Notes under the pieces: generated by a model
The model's database searches: none
What the model was told of the DNA's origin: nothing
The model's input: the letters and a program-made list of their open reading frames with translations, nothing else
Shown: positions 9,120 through 17,403 of the stretch, one piece after another
How positions within the stretch are numbered: the first letter of the stretch is position 1
How the letters are laid out: each line of letters begins with the position of its first letter
Source of the DNA: Rufibacter radiotolerans
GTDB lineage: Bacteria; Bacteroidota; Bacteroidia; Cytophagales; Hymenobacteraceae
Assembly: GCF_001078055.1 (NCBI RefSeq)
Contig: NZ_CP010777.1
Location: 1,634,408 to 1,698,407 of the forward strand
DNA length: 64,000 nt
Direction: 5' to 3'
Program-made: the position numbers and the translations under genes

Positions 9120-9275
9120 CTAAAAGGTGGAAGGACCAGTTGTTAAAAACGCCTTTCCTGGGCCTACAGCCTTCTTTTTGGTAGTCAGGGCCACATAGGC
9201 AAACACCACTATCATAAAGGAGCCCACCAGGCATAAAACTTGGATAATTAGTTGAAGGAGGGTTGTGTTTTCCAT
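9120..9275 (-). CDS. Small single-pass membrane protein
   Basis: 51 residues from ATG at 9275: MENTTLLQLIIQ, then one hydrophobic helix (about 8-32), then a basic stretch TTKKKAVGPG and a Ser/Thr-rich end. An upstream extension to 9320 is in frame but would begin inside the region between promoter and start, so the shorter form is preferred. A -7 element TATATTTG (9318-9325) and a 21-bp inverted repeat (9333-9353) lie upstream, and a second repeat of the same kind lies between this gene and the TonB receptor. I do not recognise the family; the shared control sites suggest co-expression with the receptor. Confidence 0.6.
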   Translation of the reverse strand: MENTTLLQLIIQVLCLVGSFMIVVFAYVALTTKKKAVGPGKAFLTTGPSTF

Positions 9276-9317
9276 AGCGGTAATGGTTTGGAGAGTGATT
9301 AACCTCTTATGATGGAA

Positions 9318-9325
9318 CAAATATA
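9318..9325 (-). promoter_or_regulatory. Bacteroidota -7 promoter element
   Basis: On the minus strand the sequence reads TATATTTG, an exact TAnnTTTG match, 43 bp before the ATG of the small membrane protein. The operator candidate at 9333-9353 then covers the place where the -33 element would be, which suits repression. Confidence 0.6.
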
Positions 9326-9332
9326 TTATAAG

Positions 9333-9353
9333 GTACTATGCAAAGCAAGGTAC
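9333..9353. promoter_or_regulatory. 21-bp inverted-repeat operator candidate, site 2
   Basis: GTACTATG-N5-CAAGGTAC; both arms are identical to site 1 at 9073-9093 while most of the five spacer bases differ (CAAAG against TAATG). It lies 7 bp upstream of a -7 element and 57 bp upstream of the small membrane protein start. Confidence 0.6.
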
Positions 9354-9451
9354 TGTTTCATTTTAACTAAAATATTTTTTCACGGCGGGTAGGAGGTGGG
9401 CTGGCAAGGCATTTTTGGTTTGTTTTAAGGTTCTGCGCTGGATTAGATAAA

Positions 9452-9517
9452 AATCTTCTGTTTCCTGTTTTAGGCCTGTTTTCAGAAAAACTGGCCCAAA
9501 ACAGGAAACAGAAGATT
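9452..9517. repeat. Palindromic repeat copy within a long hairpin
   Basis: The core at 9467-9502 (GTTTTAGGCC against GGCCCAAAAC) is extended outward by AATCTTCTGTTTCCT and its exact complement, giving a stem of more than 25 bp. The outer arm overlaps the stop codon of the second TonB receptor, so it probably also ends that transcript. Confidence 0.85.
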
Positions 9518-11954
9518 AGTTGCCGCCGGCCCGGTTCATTTCTTCCAGGCTGGTGTTGCGGCGTTTCATTTCAAAGTTCTCACCCTTGTTGAACCGGTAC
9601 CTGAAATTGATCTTCACGCTCTGGGCCCCAAAGTACTGGTCAAAGGCATTGATGTTTTCCCCCAGGTTTGCTGAACCCACCACCTTTCTGGTCCTGAAGA
9701 TATCGGTCACCGACAGGGAGGTTTCCAATTGGTCTTTCAGGAAGGAGCGCTTCAGCCCGGCGTCCAGCCACCAGTTCTGCTCTATTATATATAGGCCGTA
9801 GGCCTTCGGGCTCTGGAAACCCGCGTTCAGCTCCAGCTTGATTTTCTTAGGGAGCTGGATGTTGTGGTTGGAGTTAAGGCTATAATAGAACTGCGTGTTT
9901 TCCTGTCTAACCTCATTCAATAGGATGGAAAATTTCTGATAGCCGGCATTGACCGTGTTGTTGATGTCCCATTTGTTGGAAACTTTCACCGGGGCCACCA
10001 GGGTGCTGAAGTAGCTGTAAAAGTCATCCACGTTCCTGGGCCCGAAGACGGTGGTGTTGTCCTCGTTTTTCTGCACGGGTATCTCGCCAATAAAATCGGT
10101 GGTTTTGGAATACCCCAGCGTCAAGATGTAGGCGCTTTTCCAGGTTTGGGTGACCTGGAAGGAGTTGGCGTACATAGGCCGCAGGTAAGGGTTCCCCTGG
10201 GCCCAGGTCAGAGGATCAAGGTAGAAGATAAACGGGTTAAGCGAACCGTAATTAGGGCGGTTGACCCGGCGGCTGTAGTTATAGGTAAGCTGGTAGTTGT
10301 CGCTCACCTTCTGCTGCACAAACAGGCTGGGGAAGAAGTCCAGGTAATCTCGGGGCGTGGTTTTGTCTAAGGTCACCGAGTAGCCTTTGGAGTGGGTCTG
10401 CTCGGCCCGAAGCCCTGCCTGCACGCTCCATTTGGTGCCCAGGTTCAGGCTGTAGTTAAGGTACCCGGCGTAAATATTCTCTTTGTAGATAAAGTGGTTG
10501 CTGCGGGCGGGGTCATTGATCTGGCGGTTCCCTTCCAGGGAGAAGAATTGCAGCTCATTGTCAGATTTGACATAACTAGCCTTGAGGCCAGCTTCCAGTT
10601 TGCTCTTGTTCAGGAACTTCCTGGTGAAATCGGCCTTGGCTGCATAAATGAAGTATTGGGTGGGGTTTTTGCTGCCCAGGAATTCATCTTTGGTAGGCTG
10701 GCCGTTGTTGGGGTAAGCATAAGTGTTGGTGAACCTGGCCTGGTCATCATCCTTGATGCGTACATAATCCAGGTCTGTGGAGAAGGTACTGCCCAGGGTA
10801 TCTAGCTTATAGATATAATGCCCGTTAAGCGTAGCATTGAGGTATTTGCCGTCTATGGTGTTCCGGGCCGTTATGTTTTCATCTTCCGCAGAAACAGGCT
10901 TGAACAGACGCGTGTGGGTGGTGTACAGGTTATCCCAGTCTTGCGCGTTAATTTTAGCCGAAGCCCCCAGGCTATGCTTGTCATTGAGGTCATAGTCAGT
11001 GGCTAGCCGGAGAGAAGGGGTGGTCCGGATGCCGGTCTCGCGGCCCGATTGGGCAAAGCGGGTGCTGCCTTCCTGTGTATTGAAAAGCCGGTCCATGGTG
11101 TTGGTGCGTAAATTAATCCAGCGGCCCATGTCCAGGTTGGCAGAGGAGTTCCACTGGCCGGTTTTGTAATTGAGGTTGGCGCCCGCAGAGTACCCATGCT
11201 CCCCGTTATACTGGTACCCCGAATACACGTTGCCGTTCATGCCCGCCTGGGTGTTCTTCTTGAGGTTGATGTTGATGATGCCGGCGTTGCCTTCGGCGTC
11301 ATACTTGGCGGAGGGGTTGTTGATGATCTCCAGGTCTTTCAGGTTTTCGGCGGGCATGCTCTGCAGCATGGTTTGCAGTTGCTTGCCTGAGAGGTAAGAA
11401 AGCTTGCCGTCTATCATCACTTTCACGCCGGCCTTGCCGTTGAGTTGGATATTACCGTCCTGGTCTACCCATACCCCCGGCGATTTGGCCAGCACTTCGA
11501 GCGCCGTACTGCCGGCCGCCATGGCCGTGCCTTCCACGCTCACCACCATTTTATCTGGGTGGTTCACAATGGTGGGGCGCATAGCTTCAACGGTTACTTC
11601 CTGTAACTGGGTGGCGTCTGTTTTTAAGGTTACGGTGCCAAAGTCTTTGGAAAACCCGGCCCCTGAAACGGTGAAAGGGGAAGTAGTGACCTCCGCATAG
11701 CCCATGGCGCTGATTTTTAGGCGGTAAGTACCCTGGGCCGGAGTTGGCATTTTAAAGGTGCCGTTCACTTCTACGCCCGCGCCGTTGGCAATGGAACCGT
11801 CTGTTTCATTTACCAGAGTGACCGTGCCATAGCTAAGAGATTCTCCTTTTTCATCTTTGATAATACCGGTGAGGGCGCTGGTTGACTGGGCTTGGGAAAG
11901 AAGCGTAGTGAGGCAGAGGAGCGTACTTAAAAGAAAGCGAAGAAGTTTTTTCAT
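9516..11954 (-). CDS. TonB-dependent receptor, outer membrane beta-barrel family, copy 2
   Basis: 812 residues, collinear with the receptor at 6595-9039: signal peptide (about 1-23), regulatory-like beta-sandwich with MKISAMGYAE-type motif, plug with GVWVDQDGNIQLNGKAGVKV and AGIININLKKN, barrel, and the same NRAGGN end. The plug is nearly identical between copies, whereas the barrel loops diverge more, as expected if the duplicates bind different ligands. Like its paralogue it lacks a SusD neighbour. Its promoter lies in the 588-bp divergent gap shared with the transporter at 12543; the 21-bp GTAC inverted repeat found at copy 1 is absent here, so the two are probably regulated differently. 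Confidence 0.95.
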   Translation of the reverse strand: MKKLLRFLLSTLLCLTTLLSQAQSTSALTGIIKDEKGESLSYGTVTLVNETDGSIANGAGVEVNGTFKMPTPAQGTYRLKISAMGYAEVTTSPFTVSGAGFSKDFGTVTLKTDATQLQEVTVEAMRPTIVNHPDKMVVSVEGTAMAAGSTALEVLAKSPGVWVDQDGNIQLNGKAGVKVMIDGKLSYLSGKQLQTMLQSMPAENLKDLEIINNPSAKYDAEGNAGIININLKKNTQAGMNGNVYSGYQYNGEHGYSAGANLNYKTGQWNSSANLDMGRWINLRTNTMDRLFNTQEGSTRFAQSGRETGIRTTPSLRLATDYDLNDKHSLGASAKINAQDWDNLYTTHTRLFKPVSAEDENITARNTIDGKYLNATLNGHYIYKLDTLGSTFSTDLDYVRIKDDDQARFTNTYAYPNNGQPTKDEFLGSKNPTQYFIYAAKADFTRKFLNKSKLEAGLKASYVKSDNELQFFSLEGNRQINDPARSNHFIYKENIYAGYLNYSLNLGTKWSVQAGLRAEQTHSKGYSVTLDKTTPRDYLDFFPSLFVQQKVSDNYQLTYNYSRRVNRPNYGSLNPFIFYLDPLTWAQGNPYLRPMYANSFQVTQTWKSAYILTLGYSKTTDFIGEIPVQKNEDNTTVFGPRNVDDFYSYFSTLVAPVKVSNKWDINNTVNAGYQKFSILLNEVRQENTQFYYSLNSNHNIQLPKKIKLELNAGFQSPKAYGLYIIEQNWWLDAGLKRSFLKDQLETSLSVTDIFRTRKVVGSANLGENINAFDQYFGAQSVKINFRYRFNKGENFEMKRRNTSLEEMNRAGGN

Positions 11955-12223
11955 AGAAATGGGTAAGCTGTAAGGGTGATAAGGAATAGACTCAGGTACT
12001 CTGAACTTCGCGACGTTCTTACCCCATAGATGACGGCCGGAATAAGATGGTTGCTTGGGGATTTGTTAAATTTTTTAGTTTTTATTGGCTTTCCACTTTA
12101 TGATGCTCAAACTGGGATTTGGCAGAGAAGAAGTCAATTTGTTTGCCAAAGAGGATGCTGAATTGTAAATTGCTGAAAGACAGTGCTTAACCAGTCAGGC
12201 AACCAAAGTATGGTGTTCACGTC

Positions 12224-12240
12224 CGGACAGCGATTGTCCG
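12224..12240. promoter_or_regulatory. CGGACA inverted repeat, possible operator
   Basis: CGGACA-N5-TGTCCG is a perfect 6-bp inverted repeat inside the divergent region between the TonB receptor and symporter genes. It could be a dimer-binding site; nothing else supports it. Confidence 0.3.
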
Positions 12241-12348
12241 ATTAAGAACAATTTGAAATCAAGGGGTCATTGCAGGGAAGAAAATGCGTTGCAAAGCAAT
12301 TCAGGAAGTTACCTTAGACTAGACTTCTGCTTTAAGAGTAGCAGGTAC

Positions 12349-12384
12349 GTTTTGGGCCTGTTTTTCAGAAAACAGGCCCAAAAC
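12349..12384. repeat. Palindromic repeat copy
   Basis: GTTTTGGGCCTGTTTT and its exact complement AAAACAGGCCCAAAAC flank four bases (TCAG). It lies in a divergent gap and not at a gene end, so it cannot be a terminator of either neighbour. Confidence 0.88.
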
Positions 12385-12542
12385 AGAAAAGGGAGAAATT
12401 TTGGCGGTTGGTTTATGGTAAAACTTTCTTCCCGCAGAGGCCCATTTTTCAGGTTTTTCCAGGGGAAATTTTGGTGACAGGTAACAAAGCTTCCATCTTT
12501 GTCCGTAGGCAGGGATTGCGCAATTAGAACCCTGCCTTCTTT

Positions 12543-13607
12543 ATGGCCATAGACCAACCGCTTTCCCATACGCCTAAAAGCACTCGCCAAAGCCTGACAG
12601 GTTTCCTTAAGAAATTAGGCCTGGACGGGTTCTTACTGGCCTTACTGACCATCATCCTGCTGGCCTATCTGTACCCGGCGTTTGGGAAGGAAGATGGGCC
12701 TTTGCTGTTAGTGGATATGGCCAGCTACGGGGTGGGGCTTATTTTCTTTTTCTATGGCCTACGCCTGAGCCCAGAGAAACTGAGGGTGGGGTTGAGCAGT
12801 TGGCGGCTTCACCTGGTGGTGCAGCTAAGCACCTTTCTCTTGTTCCCGCTTTTGGTGTGGGCCGCGAAAAAGGTTTTAGGAACCCCTGACCAGGAACTGC
12901 TTTGGCTGGGGGCTTTGTACCTGGCGGCCTTGCCGTCCACGGTCTCTTCCTCGGTGGTCATGGTCTCTATTGCGGGGGGCAATATTCCGGCGGCTATCTT
13001 CAACGCCAGTATCTCCAGCCTAGTAGGTGTTTTCATGACACCCCTCTGGATGACTGTTTTCATGGAAACCACCGCCGCGCATGAGATGGATTTGGGCACG
13101 GTAATAGGCAAACTGATGGTGCAGGTGCTGTTGCCGGTAACCTTGGGTATTCTACTGCACAAGCGGTTTGGCGCCTTCGCTGAAAAGCACAAAGCTCGGC
13201 TGCGGTTGCTGGACCAGGCCATTATCCTACTTATTGTCTACACCTCTTTCTGTGAGTCATTTGCCCGGGAAATGTTCAGAGGGTATAGCTGGGCAAGTTT
13301 GTTGGTCTTAGGGGTTTCCATGGTAGCCCTGTTTTTCTTTGTGCTGGGCCTGATCTTTCTACTGAGCACCTTCCTTAACTTTAACCGCGAAGACCGCATC
13401 ACGGCCGTTTTCTGCGGCTCCAAAAAGTCCCTGGTCCATGGCACCGTCATGTCTAAAGTGCTTTTTCCGGACGCCAACCTCGTGGGAATTGTGCTGTTGC
13501 CCCTGATGCTGTACCATGCCCTGCAATTAATCTCCGCGAGCATTCTGGCCCAGAAAATGGCCCGTAACCAAGCGGCACTTTTGGCTGTGGAACCCCAGGA
13601 AGAGTAG
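12543..13607 (+). CDS. Bile acid:sodium symporter family (SBF-like, YfeH type) transporter
   Basis: 354 residues, ten predicted membrane helices in two repeats, matching the SBF_like family. Visible features are the helix LALLTIILLAYLYPAFG, the crossover segment LAALPSTVSSSVVMVSIAGGN (about 127-147), where the Pro/Ser-rich bend forms the ion site, and the second unwound segment FCGSKKSLVHGTVMSKVLF (about 295-313). Members move bile-acid-like or other organic anions with Na+; the real substrate is unknown. ATG at 12543 gives a 28-residue cytoplasmic lead. It converges on mtaB across a terminator hairpin. Confidence 0.9.
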   Translation: MAIDQPLSHTPKSTRQSLTGFLKKLGLDGFLLALLTIILLAYLYPAFGKEDGPLLLVDMASYGVGLIFFFYGLRLSPEKLRVGLSSWRLHLVVQLSTFLLFPLLVWAAKKVLGTPDQELLWLGALYLAALPSTVSSSVVMVSIAGGNIPAAIFNASISSLVGVFMTPLWMTVFMETTAAHEMDLGTVIGKLMVQVLLPVTLGILLHKRFGAFAEKHKARLRLLDQAIILLIVYTSFCESFAREMFRGYSWASLLVLGVSMVALFFFVLGLIFLLSTFLNFNREDRITAVFCGSKKSLVHGTVMSKVLFPDANLVGIVLLPLMLYHALQLISASILAQKMARNQAALLAVEPQEE

Positions 13608-13662
13608 AGGGCATATATTACGCAAGAAGTAGGCCGGCTTTTCTATAGGCCAGCACCTAAAG

Positions 13663-13706
13663 AGAAAAGCCCAACCAAAACGAAGACGTTACGGTAGGGC
13701 TTTTCT
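13663..13706. terminator. Bidirectional terminator hairpin
   Basis: AGAAAAGCCC and GGGCTTTTCT pair across a 24-base loop between the convergent symporter-like gene and mtaB. Confidence 0.7.
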
Positions 13707-13736
13707 TGTAGAGTAATCTGCAAAATTTAGTTAGGC

Positions 13737-15056
13737 TTAATGCGCTAACAGTTCGTGGTAGGTTTCTTCGGCCTCCATTAAGCCGGCCGGAGTGATATTG
13801 GTCAGGCGGACGTGCTTCTGCTCGTTCACCAGTACCGGGTCATATTTGGCGACCACGCGCACATAGTTTTCGGTGAAGCCTTCCATATAACCATCGGTGA
13901 TATCGGCTTCAAACAAGACTTTTCCTTCATAACCGATCTGGCTTTCATAGAAGGCGCGCTTTTTCTTTTCAGAGAGAATGCGAAGCATGTCAGCACGCTG
14001 GTTTCTTGTTTTCTGAGGAACCACACCTGGCAGTTCAGTAGCAGAAGTATTCGCCCGTTCAGAGTACGGGAACACGTGCAGGTAGCTTACATTCAGGTTA
14101 TTCAGGAAATTATAGGTCTCCAGGAAATCTTCTTCGGTCTCACCCGGGAACCCTACAATTACGTCCACACCAATGCAGGCATGCGGCATAGCCGTTTTAA
14201 TCCAGTCCACGCGCTGCGCATAGAGTTCGCGCAGGTAACGGCGGCGCATAAGCTTCAGGATCTTGTTGCTACCTGACTGCAATGGCACGTGAAAGTGTGG
14301 CATAAATCGCTGGGAGCTAGCCACAAATTGGATGATTTCCTCACTTAACAGATTAGGCTCAATAGAGGAAATCCTGAACCGGCTTACATTCTCCACCTTG
14401 TCTAGTTCCTGTACCAGCTGGAAGAAATTCTCCTTGCGTTCGCCGTCCTGTAAACCAAAATCACCGGTGTTCACGCCGGTGAGCACAATCTCCTTTACGC
14501 CGGAGTTTCCAATGTTGATGGCCTCGGCCATTACTTTCTCAATGGTGTTGCTTCGGCTCTTGCCGCGGGCCTGCGGAATGGTGCAGAAGGTGCAAGAGTA
14601 ATCACAGCCGTCCTGAACCTTCAAAAACGTACGGGTACGGTCCCCGAAGGAGTAGGCATTCACAAACGTGTTAGCCTCAGACACCGGGCTGGCATGAACC
14701 TGAGGTGCATCTTTCTTATCAAAAGTGGACAGAATATCAACTAATTGGAATTTTTCAGCAGCGCCTAAAACGGCGTCTACACCGGGTATTTCAGAAATTG
14801 CTTTCGGTTTTAGCTGGGCATAGCAACCCACCACGGTAATAAAGGCATTTGGTGAATGCTTCAGCGCTTCCTTTACCACCTTGCGGCATTTCTTATCTGC
14901 GTTGTCGGTGACAGAGCAGGTATTGATGACGTAGATATCGGGAGTGTCTGTGAACTCTACTTTCTCAAAACCACGCTCCGTGAAGATTCTACCCAGGGTA
15001 GACGTCTCAGAGAAATTGAGTTTACAGCCTAATGTATAAAATGCTACCTTTTTCAT
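13737..15056 (-). CDS. mtaB: tRNA (t6A37)-C2-methylthiotransferase MtaB
   Basis: 439 residues from ATG at 15056 (the frame can extend two codons to a TTG). MtaB converts t6A at tRNA position 37 to ms2t6A, using two iron-sulfur clusters. The N-terminal MTTase domain has its three cluster cysteines in GCKLN, NTCSVT and GCYAQ; the radical-SAM CxxxCxxC motif reads CDYSCTFC (about 152-159), and the extra pair typical of MtaB is consistent. A TRAM domain closes the protein (GKVLFEADITDGYMEG and NYVRV). The LTA-synthase-like gene follows on the same strand after a gap with two palindromic repeats. Very secure call. Confidence 0.96.
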   Translation of the reverse strand: MKKVAFYTLGCKLNFSETSTLGRIFTERGFEKVEFTDTPDIYVINTCSVTDNADKKCRKVVKEALKHSPNAFITVVGCYAQLKPKAISEIPGVDAVLGAAEKFQLVDILSTFDKKDAPQVHASPVSEANTFVNAYSFGDRTRTFLKVQDGCDYSCTFCTIPQARGKSRSNTIEKVMAEAINIGNSGVKEIVLTGVNTGDFGLQDGERKENFFQLVQELDKVENVSRFRISSIEPNLLSEEIIQFVASSQRFMPHFHVPLQSGSNKILKLMRRRYLRELYAQRVDWIKTAMPHACIGVDVIVGFPGETEEDFLETYNFLNNLNVSYLHVFPYSERANTSATELPGVVPQKTRNQRADMLRILSEKKKRAFYESQIGYEGKVLFEADITDGYMEGFTENYVRVVAKYDPVLVNEQKHVRLTNITPAGLMEAEETYHELLAH

Positions 15057-15131
15057 AATCAAGGCACAAAGGTACGGAGAAACGGGAAATAGTTGGTAGT
15101 TAGCAGTTGTTAGTTGTTAGGAGATAGGTGC

Positions 15132-15166
15132 GTTTTGGGGCTGTTTTCAGGAAAACATGCTAAAAC
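15132..15166. repeat. Palindromic repeat copy, imperfect
   Basis: GTTTTGGGGCTGTTTT faces GAAAACATGCTAAAAC; the inner arms pair, the outer arms have mismatches. Confidence 0.7.
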
Positions 15167-15269
15167 ACCAACAAGGTTAAGTCTTGTTTTACGTTCGTTT
15201 TCGAATACCATCTTTCCTAAAGAAAAGGCCTACCATAAGAGCCGACATTGTCTTTAGTCTGCTCATGAC

Positions 15270-15304
15270 GTTTTAGAGCCATTTTTATCAAAACAACTAA
15301 AAAC
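15270..15304. repeat. Degenerate palindromic repeat copy
   Basis: GTTTTAGAGCCATTTT faces CAAAACAACTAAAAAC with the same spacing as the family, but the GC part of the stem is decayed. Second copy in the 254-bp gap between mtaB and the sulfatase gene. Confidence 0.45.
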
Positions 15305-15310
15305 TGACAA

Positions 15311-17158
15311 CTACTTCTTCAGGAAATCCCCGAAGCTGGTTTGCATGTAGGCTTTCCCTTGGTCTATTTGTTTTTGGGTGACGGCAGTATCTCTGTGAAT
15401 AGGCCGTTTGGCCACATTGTCAAAAGTCACCGTACCCTGGGCTGTCACCATACCAAATCCATCATTGAAGACATAGAAAGCGAAGGGCGTAGCCTTGGTG
15501 TCCAATAGGTTTTTGCTCCAGGCAAACTGATAGGAGGGCAGGCCCATTTGTTGCAATAGCGTGGGCACTAAATCGGTTTGGGACCCAATAGTGGTAATAA
15601 TGGTGTCCTGAACCGCCAGCGCCCCGCCGGCCAGCAGCAACGGAATCCGGAATTTGCTGGGGGCATCATTTTGGTCGCGGGTCGGGAAGGGGTGGCCGTG
15701 GTCTGCCACCAATACCACCAGCGTATTTTTCCACCAGGGCTGCTTCTCGGCGACCGCTATGAATTTCCCCAGGGCCCAGTCTGTGTAATAAAAGGAGTTC
15801 TGGAATTGCGTCACCTCATCTGTTCCCGGGAACTTGGCCGGGATGGGAACATCATAGGGCTCATGGCTGCTGAGGGTGAAAATGGTGGTGAAGAATGGTT
15901 GCTTGGGGTTCTGATGGTCGGCTAGAACTTTGTCAAATAAAATATGGTCATGCACGCCCCATTTGGAGTTGTAGTTCTTGCTAGGGAAGTCCTTTTTCTC
16001 CAGCAATCGGTCATATTGGCCATTGATCAAATACGACTTAATGTTGGCAAAGGCCAGTTCTCCGCCATAGTAGTAACTGGTCTGGTAGCCTTCTTTTTTC
16101 AGTTCAGCCGCCAACTGGGGCAGGCGCTCCGTTTTCTTGGGGGTTTTAATAATGGATGTAGTGGTCTGCACGGGGTAACCGCTCAGCAAGGCCACCATTC
16201 CTTTCTCGCTTCGGTCACCGGCCGCATAGATGTTCTGGAAAAGCACTCCCTTCTTTGCCAGGGCATCAAAATTGGGGGTTACGCCTGGGGTTCCGCCCAA
16301 ACTTCCAACCAATTTGGCAGTGTAGCTTTCCAGAATAATGAACAGGATATTGGGTCTTTTCACTCTTAATAGAGAGGGCACTGAATCGCTTTTGGGTTTA
16401 TACAATTCCTGCACCAGCGCCTGGGCCTGCGCATCTTCCAGATACAGGTAAGGGTTTTTGGTATTATGGTTCTTCTTGAGGACTGAGTGCATCACGTTCC
16501 AGGGAATGTTTACTCCAGCGTGGTTGGCGAAGATCTTATGCGAAAAGTACACGTCACTCTGGTTCAAGGGTATCTGCTGCCAGCCACCCCTGATAGGTAA
16601 AACCAGCAACGCTAACAAAAACAGACTCAAAAGAAGCTCGGCGGCCAGGTGCTTGCGTTTAATCTTTTCGGCTGGTTTCCATTTGCTTTTGATGAGCTTA
16701 AACCCAAAAACGCCAGTCGCCAGCAAAGCAAAAAACAGCAATGCCAACAGCCACACCGGTGCAGAAGCCGTGGAAGCCAGCATCTCAGCGGGAGTGTTCA
16801 GGTACTGCAGCGGAGTAGAGTCCAACCTAAAGCCCCAGGCAGAATACAGTTCCAGGTCCCCGGTAACCAGTAATACTATTAGTACCAATAAGACATAGGT
16901 ATATCCGGTTATGATTTTTAAAAAGAGGGGCTTCCGGAAGGCGGTTTCATTCAGGAACAGCAGAAAGGGAATAATGCTGAGGTAGGCGGCAAAGGAAAAA
17001 TCCATGCGCAGGCCATACCAGAACACCCTTATCAGCTCATCAAAAGTTAACGTGGCTGCCTTATCTCCCTGGTAGGCCAAGAAAAAAGCCCGGCATAGAA
17101 TAAAAAACAGCGTCCAGAAAAGGAAATAGCTGAAGGATCTTAACAAAAGTCGTTTCAC
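15311..17158 (-). CDS. LTA synthase family sulfatase / phosphoglycerol transferase-like membrane protein
   Basis: About 615 residues. Five N-terminal membrane helices (about 5-210) are followed by a periplasmic alkaline-phosphatase-superfamily sulfatase domain: PNILFIILESYTAK with the metal-binding Glu, PNFDALAKKGVLFQN, DRSEKGMVALLSGYP with the Ser/Thr nucleophile region, YYYGGE, WGVHDHILFDKV, FFTTIFTLSSHEPY, and VLVADHGHPFP with metal-binding Asp/His. Gram-negative relatives transfer phosphoglycerol or phosphoethanolamine to periplasmic or lipid glycans. GTG at 17158 is chosen because VKRLLLRS directly precedes helix 1; the frame can extend to TTG at 17248 but that would include a good promoter match (17163-17191). 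Divergent from glnN. Confidence 0.88.
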   Translation of the reverse strand: MKRLLLRSFSYFLFWTLFFILCRAFFLAYQGDKAATLTFDELIRVFWYGLRMDFSFAAYLSIIPFLLFLNETAFRKPLFLKIITGYTYVLLVLIVLLVTGDLELYSAWGFRLDSTPLQYLNTPAEMLASTASAPVWLLALLFFALLATGVFGFKLIKSKWKPAEKIKRKHLAAELLLSLFLLALLVLPIRGGWQQIPLNQSDVYFSHKIFANHAGVNIPWNVMHSVLKKNHNTKNPYLYLEDAQAQALVQELYKPKSDSVPSLLRVKRPNILFIILESYTAKLVGSLGGTPGVTPNFDALAKKGVLFQNIYAAGDRSEKGMVALLSGYPVQTTTSIIKTPKKTERLPQLAAELKKEGYQTSYYYGGELAFANIKSYLINGQYDRLLEKKDFPSKNYNSKWGVHDHILFDKVLADHQNPKQPFFTTIFTLSSHEPYDVPIPAKFPGTDEVTQFQNSFYYTDWALGKFIAVAEKQPWWKNTLVVLVADHGHPFPTRDQNDAPSKFRIPLLLAGGALAVQDTIITTIGSQTDLVPTLLQQMGLPSYQFAWSKNLLDTKATPFAFYVFNDGFGMVTAQGTVTFDNVAKRPIHRDTAVTQKQIDQGKAYMQTSFGDFLKK

Positions 17159-17162
17159 CTGG

Positions 17163-17191
17163 CAAATATACCGCAATTGGATGTTCTGCAA
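17163..17191 (-). promoter_or_regulatory. Promoter candidate for the sulfatase gene
   Basis: On the minus strand TTG, 18 bases, then TATATTTG, close to the phylum consensus TTG-N19-TAnnTTTG. It lies so near the GTG at 17158 that the transcript would have almost no leader, so either a later start is used or the match is fortuitous. Confidence 0.4.
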
Positions 17192-17344
17192 AAACCAGGT
17201 TCTAACACTAAGTAACCTGTAATTGGAAGGGGTGTTTAAGAAAAACAACTGTTAGGTTTGAATTAGGCCTTCAAGGATAAGGGTGGTTTTTGATAATTTG
17301 ATAGGTGTTTTTAGAAAAAGGGTTAAAAAAATAGGGTCTTCCTC

Positions 17345-17374
17345 TTGATAGTAGTTTTTCTTGTAGTACATTTG
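17345..17374 (+). promoter_or_regulatory. glnN promoter
   Basis: TTG at 17345-17347, exactly 19 bases, then TACATTTG at 17367-17374: a perfect match to the Bacteroidota sigma-A consensus TTG-N19-TAnnTTTG, 30 bp before the ATG of glutamine synthetase. Best promoter in the window. Confidence 0.8.
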
Positions 17375-17403
17375 GGCACTGATTAACAAAAATCTCATAC
17401 TTC

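Larger units (their letters stand above)
11955..12542. other. 588-bp divergent intergenic region
   Basis: No convincing gene. It holds the promoters of the second TonB receptor and the symporter-like gene, an inverted repeat at 12224-12240 and a palindromic repeat copy at 12349-12384. Short open frames here (around 12253-12477 plus, 12309-12590 minus) run through the repeat and have no recognisable protein features. Confidence 0.6.

Noticed and set aside
12253..12590. Overlapping frames on both strands in the divergent TonB/symporter gap
   Set aside because: Both run through the repeat copy at 12349-12384 and lack features of a protein.
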